The notes under the pieces are model-generated. The model searched no databases. It was given only the letters and a program-made list of their open reading frames with translations, and had not been told where the DNA came from. From Desulfobulbus sp. (lineage in GTDB: Bacteria > Desulfobacterota > Desulfobulbia > Desulfobulbales > Desulfobulbaceae): a stretch of DNA of 5,754 nt. A program made the position numbers and the translations under genes. Within the stretch, counting starts at the first letter, position 1. Each line of letters starts with the position of its first letter. The stretch spans positions 1 to 5,754 of the forward strand of contig JAGODN010000178.1 in the NCBI GenBank assembly GCA_017998195.1. The letters are read 5' to 3'. This document shows positions 1 through 5,754 of this stretch, piece by piece.

Positions 1-651
1 GCCAAATACAGTGCGGCCAGCGGCGTCAAAATCCCGGCCACCGGGTTCTTCGCCCAGACCGCGCCGCCCGCCGATGCCGAGGCGGTGGTGCGCGACCAGG
101 CCTTCCTGCAGGCCGCCTTCGGTTTGCGCAAGGGGGAGTTGAGTTCCATCGTGGAAACCGCCGACGGCTACGTCATCGCCTATGTGGACGATGTCCGCGA
201 GGCGGTGGTGCCCAAGTTGGGCGAGGTTCGCGACCGGGTCGTGGCCGATTTCAAGGCGGCCAGGAGCGTGGAGCTGGCGCGCGCCGCGGCCGAGGCCGCG
301 CTCAAGGCGGCCAGGGAGAAGGGCGCCTGGCCGGAAGGCGTTGCAACGCGGGAGTCGGACTACCTGCAGCGGAGCGGACCGTCCGGGGCCGTGCCGGCGC
401 CGGTCCGTGACGACGCCTTTGCCCGGCTCGGCCAGGACGCCTTGCCGGAACAGGTGCTCACCGTGGGCACCGATTTCTATGTCTACCGGATCCTCGACAC
501 CCGTCCGGGCAAGAACCCTGCGGCCGAGGCGCAGCGGGCGAATCTCGAGAAGCAGCTGCTGGCCGCCCGGGAAAACAAGCTGGTGGCCGACTGGCTCAGC
601 CAGCTGCGCAGCGGCGCCAAAATCTGGACCAACAACGAGATGCTCAAGTGA
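1..651 (+). CDS. ppiD: PpiD/SurA-type periplasmic peptidyl-prolyl isomerase, C-terminal part (5' end outside window)
   Basis: The frame is open from base 1 and ends at TGA 649-651, giving 216 residues. No start should be assigned here: the GTG at 85 lies inside the protein, since the 28 codons before it read as normal protein. Visible residues about 34-58 (AFLQAAFGL, then GELSSIVETADGYVIAYVDD) match the last part of a parvulin (PPIC) rotamase domain, where a 'G.LS.vvet..GY.i..v.d' pattern is typical. An Ala/Lys/Glu-rich helical stretch follows (about 65-105), then a second alpha/beta segment. The protein ends in a long helix and a short tail (LVADWLSQLRSGAKIWTNNE) like the ends of PpiD-type proteins. 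In the family, PpiD is anchored in the inner membrane by one N-terminal helix and helps fold exported proteins in the periplasm; the anchor and SurA-like N-domain would lie upstream. The SNF2 gene begins 112 bp downstream on the same strand. A SurA or PrsA-like relative is the main alternative, so the symbol is tentative. Confidence 0.72.
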   Translation, partial: AKYSAASGVKIPATGFFAQTAPPADAEAVVRDQAFLQAAFGLRKGELSSIVETADGYVIAYVDDVREAVVPKLGEVRDRVVADFKAARSVELARAAAEAALKAAREKGAWPEGVATRESDYLQRSGPSGAVPAPVRDDAFARLGQDALPEQVLTVGTDFYVYRILDTRPGKNPAAEAQRANLEKQLLAARENKLVADWLSQLRSGAKIWTNNEMLK

Positions 652-770
652 TGGTCCTCTCTGTCCCGGTTCCTGCCGGGGAACATCGCCCGGGGTCCGG
701 CCGCGGCCACGCCGCCGGCGCCACGTCCACCGCCGGCCGCGGTCTGCCCGCCCTCCGGCCGCGATGGTGA
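651..770 (+). other. 39-codon open frame bridging the PPIase stop and the SNF2 start (doubtful as a gene)
   Basis: An ATG at 651-653 overlaps the PPIase stop (TGATG at 649-653). It opens a 39-codon frame that closes at TGA 768-770, just inside the proposed SNF2 start (ATGGTGA at 764-770). The product would begin MVLSVPVPAG and is rich in Gly, Ala, Arg and Pro, as expected from translating GC-rich non-coding DNA. There is no good Shine-Dalgarno sequence before 651. If ribosomes do use it, it could carry them from the PPIase stop to the SNF2 start as a coupling leader. I list it for its position, not as a confident protein gene. Confidence 0.15.
699..744. repeat. GC-rich inverted repeat in the PPIase-SNF2 spacer
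   Basis: CCGCGGCC at 701-708 is exactly complementary to GGCCGCGG at 735-742, separated by 26 bases. A G-T pair (700/743) and a G-C pair (699/744) extend the stem to about 10 bp. The arm downstream ends 20 bp before the ATG at 764. No run of T follows, so it is not a standard intrinsic terminator. It could be an mRNA hairpin that limits transcription or translation of the SNF2 gene, or a chance result of extreme GC content. A smaller alternative hairpin, GTTCC 669-673 with GGAAC 680-684 around a 6-base loop, lies just upstream. Confidence 0.35.
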
Positions 771-3700
771 GCATGGCCTCGTCCTCCCCGGCGACCAGGA
801 GCACCGCGGAGAACGCCCGGGACAGCGTCGATTTGCAGACCGTGGCCGCCCTGCCGGCCGGTGAGCAGCTCCTCCTGCAGCTCATCTCCGTCATCTACGA
901 GCCGGTTTCCGCCGCCTTTCTCACCAAGTGCCTGGCCGCCCTCGATCCGCCGCCGGTGGCCAACCGCCGCCTCGGCGAGGGAGATGTGAGCGAGATGGTT
1001 GCCCGGCTCCGGCGCAAGGGGCTGCTCAACAGCAAGAACCAGTGTCCGCCCGTGCTGGCCGAGCAGCTCACCCGGCAGGCCGTGGCCAACCGCCGTTTCC
1101 GCCGCTTCGCCGCCCTGGTCGAAAAGGGGGCGCCGGTGGACTACATGCACGGCAAGTGGGTGACCCGCTGCTGGCGGGCCCTGCGTCAGTTCCGCATCGG
1201 CGTGTACGCCCAGGACTTCGACCGGCTCGACGAGGCCCTCGCCTTCCTCGAGGGCAGCTGCCGTCCCCACCTGCACACCGACCCGCCGGCCGTACTGGTG
1301 ACCGCCGGCGCCTTTGATCCGGTCTGGTTCGGCAGCCTGCCGGGCTCTCTCCAGTTTTTCCTGCTCGACCAGGTGATCCGTCACTCGCTGGAACGGCTGC
1401 TGCTCTACCCGGAGATCATCGTCTACCTGGAAAACACCCGGGCCATGACCGTGCCCGAGGACGAGCAGGTGCCCTTTCACCGGCTGCTGGCCAGCTGTTA
1501 CCTGCTGCAGGGCCGGCTGGCCGCCCTGCGTGCCCTGCTCGAGCGGTTCCCCGAATCGTTCGCCGCTTCCGGGTTCGCCGGCACCGTGGCCTTCCTTGGC
1601 GGCGACACCGATCAGGCCCTGCACCTCTACGACCAGGACCTGGCCCAACTGCAGCGCTACGCCGGCAGCGAGCCGAGCTTCTTTTTCGGCATCACCGGCC
1701 TGTTCTGCCTGTTCGCGCTCCTCGCCCGGGACGGCGAGGGAGACCGGGACCGGGTTCGCCAGGCGGTGGCCACCGTCCTGAACCGTTGCAACGGCTGCCC
1801 GGAGGAGTTGTCCTTCCGCTTCCTCGACGCCGTGCTCCGCTCGCCGGATGAGGTCATGCCGGACATGCTGGCGCTCACCGAAGGCCTGATGGCCGACGAG
1901 CGCTGCCTCACCTCGCTGGTGGCGATCATGTCGCTCTACTGGATGGGGGTCGACATCCCGCGGGACTTCCAGGACATCCTGCGCCACCTGCACGACCAGG
2001 CGATGCGCAACGACTTTCTCTGGGTGGCCATGGAGTCGGCCGAACTGCTCGCCACCCTGGACGAGAGCCAGACCGCCATGCGGCAGACCGCCTGTGACCT
2101 CGCCGACCGGCTCGACTGCCGTTTCCTGACCAACATCATCGCCCCGAACGCGGCCTGGAAGCAGAGCCTGGAGGAACTCATCGAGGTGACCCGGAGGATG
2201 CGGGAGCCGGAACAGACCACCCGCCTGTGCTGGCTGGTCGAGTATCGCGACGGCCAGCTCGAACTGATCCCCAAGGAACAGCGCCGCTCGCTCACCGGCG
2301 AATGGACCAAGGGCCGCACCATTGCCTTCAAGCGGCTGTTCCTCGGCAGGGAGATCGACTACCTGAGCAGCCAGGACCGCGAGATCTGCGCCGCCCTCCA
2401 GCAGGTGGAGGTGCGCGAGGGCCGCAACAGCGGCTACGCCTTCGACCCCGGCAGGGCGCTGCCCGGCCTCATCGGCCATCCGGCGGTATTCCTGCGCCGC
2501 TCACCGGAAACGCCGGTGGAGATCGTTGCCGGCGAGCCGGAACTGGTGGTGGAGCGCCGCGACGAGGCCCTGTTCATCCACTTCTGCCAGGACATCGGCG
2601 AGGGCGAGGTGGCGGTCTGGCCGGAGACGGCCACCCGCTTCCGCGTCATCCAGATCCGCGACGAACACCGGCGGGTGGCCAGGATCACCGGCCGCGACGG
2701 TCTGCTCGTGCCGATGGCGGCGAGCAGGAAGGTGCTCGCCGCCATCGGCAACATCGCCTCGTTCATGACCGTGCATTCGTCCATCGAGATGCCCGGCGAG
2801 GGCTTGCCGGCGGAGGCGGTGGACAGCGACGCCACGCCGCATGTCCACATCATCCCCTACGGCAGCGGCTTCCGCATCGAGATGTTCGTCCGCCCGTTCA
2901 CCAGCGGCGGCCCCTACCTCAAGCCCGGCGCCGGGGTGGCCAACCTGGTCACCGAGATCGACGGCCGCCGCTACCGCACCCGGCGCAATCTCAAGCTCGA
3001 GGAGGCCCGGGCGCGGGAGATCGAGGAAAGCTGCCCCATGCTCGACCTGGCCATCGACTACGAGCAGGAGAACAGGCGCGAGTGGCACCTGGTGGATCCG
3101 GAGGAGTGCCTGCAGGTACTGCTCGAGATCGAGGAGATCCGCGACCGGGTGATCCTGGAGTGGCCGGAGGGGGAAAAACTCGCCGTCCGCCGCCAGGCCG
3201 GGGTCAACCAGCTCAACCTGAACATCCGCACCAGCCAGCAGGACTGGTTTTCCCTCACCGGCCAGCTGGAGATCGACCAGGACGAGGTCATGGACCTGAA
3301 GACCCTGCTCGACAAGGTCCGGGAGAGCCGCAGCCGCTTCATCCCCATGGGCGAGGGGCAGTTCCTGGCGCTCACCCAGGAGTTCCGCAACCGGCTGGAG
3401 GAGTTGATCCTCTACGGCAACAGCCAGCCGGGCGGCGACCGCGAGGTGCGCATCCACCCGCTCGCCGCCATTGCCCTCGAGGAACTGACCCACGAGGCCC
3501 AGACCACCGCGGACAAGGGCTGGCGGCAGCGGCTGCAGGCCATTGCCGACGCCCAGGACCTGACCCCGGTGGTGCCTTCCACCCTCAAGGCCGAGCTGCG
3601 GGACTATCAGCGGGAGGGGTTCGTGTGGATGAGCCGGCTGGCGCATCTCGGCGTCGGCGCCTGCCTGGCCGACGACATGGGACTGGGCAAGACCCTGCAG

Positions 3701-4963
3701 GCCATCACCGTGATCCTCAGCCTCGCCCACCAGGGACCGACCCTGGTGGTCGCGCCGACCTCGGTCTGCCTGAACTGGGCCACCGAGGTCAACCGGTTCG
3801 CGCCGACCCTGAATTTCCACATGTTCTCGGAGCTGAACCGCGACGCCCTGATCCCGTCCCTGGGCAAGTTCGACCTGCTGGTGACCAGCTACACCCTGCT
3901 CCAGCAGGAGATCGAACTGCTTGCCCAGGTGCAGTGGCAGTCCATCGTCCTCGACGAGGCCCAGGCAATTAAGAATGCGGCCACCAAGCGGTCCAAGGCG
4001 GCCATGCGCCTGAACGGCCGGTTCCGCCTGATCACCACCGGCACCCCCATCGAGAACCACCTGGGCGAGTTGTGGAACCTGTTCGGCTTCATCAACCCCG
4101 GGCTGCTCGGCACCTGGAAGCAGTTCAACCGCCGCTTCGGCATTCCCATCGAGAAGTACCACGACCGGGAGGCGCGGCGCACCCTGAAGAAGCTGATCCG
4201 GCCGTTCATGCTCCGCCGCATCAAGTCGCAGGTGCTGGAGGAACTGCCGCCGCGCACCGAGATCACCCTGCGGGTGGAGATGGACCCGGCGGAGATGCGC
4301 TTCTACGAGGCGCTGCGCCAGCAGGCCATCGAGAACATCGAGGGCAGCAGCGAGAAGACCGGCCGCCACCTGCAGATCCTGGCCGAGATCATGCGCCTGC
4401 GGCGCGCCTGCTGCAATCCGAAGCTGATCAGCGACCAGGTGGACATCGCCTCGAGCAAGCTGCAGGTTTTCGCCGAGGTGGTCGAGGAACTGCTCGGCGG
4501 CGGCCACAAGGCGCTCGTCTTCAGCCAGTTCACCGGTCACCTGGCGCTGATCCGGGCCTATCTGGACGAACAGGGGATCAGCTACAAGTACCTGGACGGC
4601 ACCACCCCGGCGCGGGAGCGGCAGCAGCAGGTGGAGGGGTTCCAGGCCGGCGAGGGGGATCTGTTCCTCATCAGCCTGAAGGCCGGTGGCCTGGGACTCA
4701 ACCTGACCGCCGCCGACTACGTCATCCACATGGATCCCTGGTGGAACCCGGCGGTGGAGGACCAGGCCGCCGACCGGGCGCACCGCATCGGCCAGAAGCG
4801 GCCGGTCACGGTCTATCGCCTGGTCACCGCCAACACCATCGAGGAAAAGATCGTCCGCCTCCACCAGGAGAAGCGCGACCTCGCCAACTCCCTGCTCGAG
4901 GGTGCCGACGTCAGCACCCGCATCAGCGCCGAGGAACTGCTCGAGCTGATCCGCAGCGCCTAA
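764..4963 (+). CDS. Large SNF2/Rad54-family DEAD/DEAH-box ATPase (DNA translocase)
   Basis: From ATG 764 to TAA 4961-4963 this encodes about 1399 residues (numbering from that ATG). The motor occupies about 940-1399: LRDYQ at 945-949; Walker A DDMGLGKT at 970-977 (Lys976); Walker B DEAQ at 1064-1067; motif III TTGTP at 1091-1095, followed by the SNF2-typical ENHLGELWNLF; a second lobe with VFSQF near 1252-1256, SLKAGGLGLNL at 1304-1314, DPWWNP from 1324 and motif VI QAADRAHRIGQ at 1334-1344. All catalytic residues are present, so it should be an active ATP-driven DNA or nucleoprotein translocase in the cytoplasm. Lobe order and the short linker resemble stand-alone bacterial SNF2 proteins. 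Residues about 30-105 look winged-helix-like, about 115-500 mostly helical with a TPR-like stretch near 280-295, and about 510-930 mixed beta/alpha. I see no SWIM zinc-finger cysteine/histidine pattern. The frame is open back to 182, but that part overlaps the PPIase and reads as Arg/Pro/Ser-rich shadow. ATG 764 is the first in-frame start after the PPIase stop; ATG 773 is an alternative. Neither has a clear Shine-Dalgarno sequence. The biological role is not evident from the neighbours. Confidence 0.93.
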   Translation: MVSMASSSPATRSTAENARDSVDLQTVAALPAGEQLLLQLISVIYEPVSAAFLTKCLAALDPPPVANRRLGEGDVSEMVARLRRKGLLNSKNQCPPVLAEQLTRQAVANRRFRRFAALVEKGAPVDYMHGKWVTRCWRALRQFRIGVYAQDFDRLDEALAFLEGSCRPHLHTDPPAVLVTAGAFDPVWFGSLPGSLQFFLLDQVIRHSLERLLLYPEIIVYLENTRAMTVPEDEQVPFHRLLASCYLLQGRLAALRALLERFPESFAASGFAGTVAFLGGDTDQALHLYDQDLAQLQRYAGSEPSFFFGITGLFCLFALLARDGEGDRDRVRQAVATVLNRCNGCPEELSFRFLDAVLRSPDEVMPDMLALTEGLMADERCLTSLVAIMSLYWMGVDIPRDFQDILRHLHDQAMRNDFLWVAMESAELLATLDESQTAMRQTACDLADRLDCRFLTNIIAPNAAWKQSLEELIEVTRRMREPEQTTRLCWLVEYRDGQLELIPKEQRRSLTGEWTKGRTIAFKRLFLGREIDYLSSQDREICAALQQVEVREGRNSGYAFDPGRALPGLIGHPAVFLRRSPETPVEIVAGEPELVVERRDEALFIHFCQDIGEGEVAVWPETATRFRVIQIRDEHRRVARITGRDGLLVPMAASRKVLAAIGNIASFMTVHSSIEMPGEGLPAEAVDSDATPHVHIIPYGSGFRIEMFVRPFTSGGPYLKPGAGVANLVTEIDGRRYRTRRNLKLEEARAREIEESCPMLDLAIDYEQENRREWHLVDPEECLQVLLEIEEIRDRVILEWPEGEKLAVRRQAGVNQLNLNIRTSQQDWFSLTGQLEIDQDEVMDLKTLLDKVRESRSRFIPMGEGQFLALTQEFRNRLEELILYGNSQPGGDREVRIHPLAAIALEELTHEAQTTADKGWRQRLQAIADAQDLTPVVPSTLKAELRDYQREGFVWMSRLAHLGVGACLADDMGLGKTLQAITVILSLAHQGPTLVVAPTSVCLNWATEVNRFAPTLNFHMFSELNRDALIPSLGKFDLLVTSYTLLQQEIELLAQVQWQSIVLDEAQAIKNAATKRSKAAMRLNGRFRLITTGTPIENHLGELWNLFGFINPGLLGTWKQFNRRFGIPIEKYHDREARRTLKKLIRPFMLRRIKSQVLEELPPRTEITLRVEMDPAEMRFYEALRQQAIENIEGSSEKTGRHLQILAEIMRLRRACCNPKLISDQVDIASSKLQVFAEVVEELLGGGHKALVFSQFTGHLALIRAYLDEQGISYKYLDGTTPARERQQQVEGFQAGEGDLFLISLKAGGLGLNLTAADYVIHMDPWWNPAVEDQAADRAHRIGQKRPVTVYRLVTANTIEEKIVRLHQEKRDLANSLLEGADVSTRISAEELLELIRSA
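4960..4963. other. 4-bp overlap of convergent stop codons
   Basis: The bases CTAA hold both gene ends: TAA at 4961-4963 stops the SNF2 gene on the plus strand, and TAG read from 4962 to 4960 stops the glycosyltransferase on the minus strand. There is no intergenic space. I found no hairpin followed by a T-run on either strand within about 60 bp, so any termination signal must lie inside the opposite gene or depend on Rho. Confidence 0.9.
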
Positions 4964-5754
4964 TCCCCGTTCTCCTCCCCCATCCCCTTGAGCGGACCCA
5001 TGACGCCGACCAGCCGGGCCGGCAGGTTGGGCAGACCGCTGATCAGCGATACCACCACCGCGGACGCGTACGGTATGGCCTGAATCGCCAGCATCAGCAT
5101 CCACACCCGGGTGTCGAGCAGGCCGGCGTCAGGCCGCGCGAAGAGGATGCCGCCCACGGCCGTGACCAGCGCGGTGGCAAACAGCAGTTCCTCGCGGGCG
5201 TCACCCAGGGCCTTGAGAAAGGCGTTGGCCTGGGCCTTCTTGGGCGTGCGGAAGAAGCCGATGCGGCGGGTGACGAAGCCGGTGACCATGGCCCGGGCGA
5301 TGGTGTGCGACAGGGCCAGGCCGGCCAGTCCGGCGGCGAGGCTCTGCCGGCGGGTGGCCCCCAGTCGGCTGCGGTAGAGGAAGAACATCTTCAGGCTTTT
5401 GAAGACGAACAGGGCCAGGGGCAGGGCCGCGAACACCACGTGCGGCGGCGACAGGTGCTTGGGGAAGAAGATCATGCCCCAGGACCAGCCCAGCGCCAGG
5501 ATGTTGAACAGCATGTTGATGCCGTCGGCGAACCAGGGCAGCCAGCCGGCGAGGAAATGGTAGCGCTGGCCGCGGGTCAGGCCGGTGCGCTTGAGGCCGA
5601 ACATGGCCATCATGTGGTGGCGGAGGATGAGCACCGAGCCGTAGGCCCAGCGGAACCTTTGCTTCTTGTAGTCGAGGAAGGTGTCGGGCATGAGCCCCTT
5701 GCCGTAGCTGTAGGGGATGTAGCTGGCCGCGTAGCCGCGCTCAAAGATGCGCAG
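4960..5754 (-). CDS. Processive family 2 glycosyltransferase, cellulose-synthase-like, C-terminal part (5' end outside window)
   Basis: The minus-strand frame is open from the window edge (5754) to TAG 4962-4960, giving 264 residues. The ATG at 5691 is internal: the 21 codons before it continue the family pattern (LRIFERGYAASYIPY, then GKGLMPDTF). QRFRW at visible residues 32-36 (5661-5647) is the QxxRW motif that binds the acceptor end of the growing chain in processive GT2 enzymes such as cellulose and hyaluronan synthases. After it come about five hydrophobic segments, near residues 78-97, 105-126, 138-162, 188-207 and 217-239. A GFFRTPK stretch at about 166-172 is common in cellulose-synthase-like proteins. 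The catalytic GT-A domain with its Asp motifs must lie beyond 5754. The expected role is polymerising a beta-linked glycan from a nucleotide sugar at the inner membrane; the sugar and product cannot be told from this part. I see no PilZ-like c-di-GMP domain in the visible tail. The gene converges on the SNF2 gene and overlaps its end by 4 bp. Confidence 0.88.
   Translation of the reverse strand: MRIFERGYAASYIPYSYGKGLMPDTFLDYKKQRFRWAYGSVLILRHHMMAMFGLKRTGLTRGQRYHFLAGWLPWFADGINMLFNILALGWSWGMIFFPKHLSPPHVVFAALPLALFVFKSLKMFFLYRSRLGATRRQSLAAGLAGLALSHTIARAMVTGFVTRRIGFFRTPKKAQANAFLKALGDAREELLFATALVTAVGGILFARPDAGLLDTRVWMLMLAIQAIPYASAVVVSLISGLPNLPARLVGVMGPLKGMGEENGD

Noticed and set aside
664..684. Intrinsic terminator after the PPIase gene
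   Set aside because: Only a 5-bp stem can be drawn and it is not followed by a T-run, so the evidence is too weak to call a terminator.
956..1095. 14-bp direct repeat (GTGGCCAACCGCCG at 956-969 and 1082-1095)
   Set aside because: Both copies are in the same reading frame and encode VANRR within the SNF2 N-terminal region. With only two copies and no wider similarity around them, chance with shared codon preference is the simplest explanation.
644..2479. 611-codon open frame on the minus strand opposite the SNF2 N-terminal region
   Set aside because: Same shadow pattern: biased Gly/Val/Gln/His-rich composition, no motifs, and opposite a better coding frame.
2227..3972. 581-codon plus-strand frame inside the SNF2 gene
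   Set aside because: The translation is Arg/Pro/Gly-rich frame-shifted sequence with no domain, while the main frame across the same bases leads without break into the SNF2 motor.
764..4963. SNF2 gene as part of a phage-defence system
   Set aside because: SNF2-type helicases do occur in some defence loci, but here the neighbours are a periplasmic folding factor and a polysaccharide synthase. No nuclease, methyltransferase, phospholipase or other defence partner is present in the window.
2501..5104. 867-codon open frame on the minus strand, antisense to the SNF2 gene
   Set aside because: It lies opposite a well-supported gene with all SNF2 motifs. Its product is a low-complexity mix rich in Leu, Val, Gly, Asp and His with no recognisable motif. 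Long antisense open frames are common in GC-rich genes because stop codons are rare there.
5111..5377. 88-codon plus-strand frame antisense to the glycosyltransferase
   Set aside because: It is Arg/Ala/Ser-rich shadow opposite a membrane-protein frame with clear family motifs.

Overview
The window carries one complete gene and two partial ones, in GC-rich DNA (by eye clearly above 60% G+C, with a strong G/C bias at third codon positions). The proteins look Gram-negative: a periplasmic PpiD/SurA-type folding factor and a cellulose-synthase-like inner-membrane glycosyltransferase. Composition and protein style would suit a Desulfobacterota/Desulfuromonadota-type organism. That placement is an impression only, because no rRNA or other marker is present.

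Layout. Positions 1-651 (+) hold the last 216 codons of a peptidyl-prolyl isomerase/chaperone of the PpiD type, with its 5' end outside the window. Positions 652-763 form a short, very GC-rich spacer with an inverted repeat and a 39-codon open frame that overlaps both neighbours. It has no convincing ribosome binding site and no T-tract terminator. Positions 764-4963 (+) encode a SNF2/Rad54-family ATPase of about 1399 residues. Its C-terminal 450 residues are a complete two-lobed SNF2 motor with all the main motifs. They follow about 940 residues of N-terminal sequence: a winged-helix-like segment, a helical TPR-like stretch, and a beta-rich region probably equivalent to the accessory domains of other large bacterial SNF2 proteins. 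Positions 4960-5754 (-) hold the C-terminal part of a processive family 2 glycosyltransferase, with the QxxRW motif followed by about five membrane segments. It converges on the SNF2 gene, and the two stop codons overlap by 4 bp.

The PPIase and SNF2 genes are co-directional and could share a transcript, but their functions are not obviously linked. The glycosyltransferase belongs to a separate unit reading in from the right. I see no mobile element, CRISPR array, tRNA, rRNA or defence cassette, and no strong sign of a new multi-gene system. The items most worth following are the unexplained N-terminal half of the SNF2 protein, the nested-start spacer before it, and the fully overlapped convergent gene ends.
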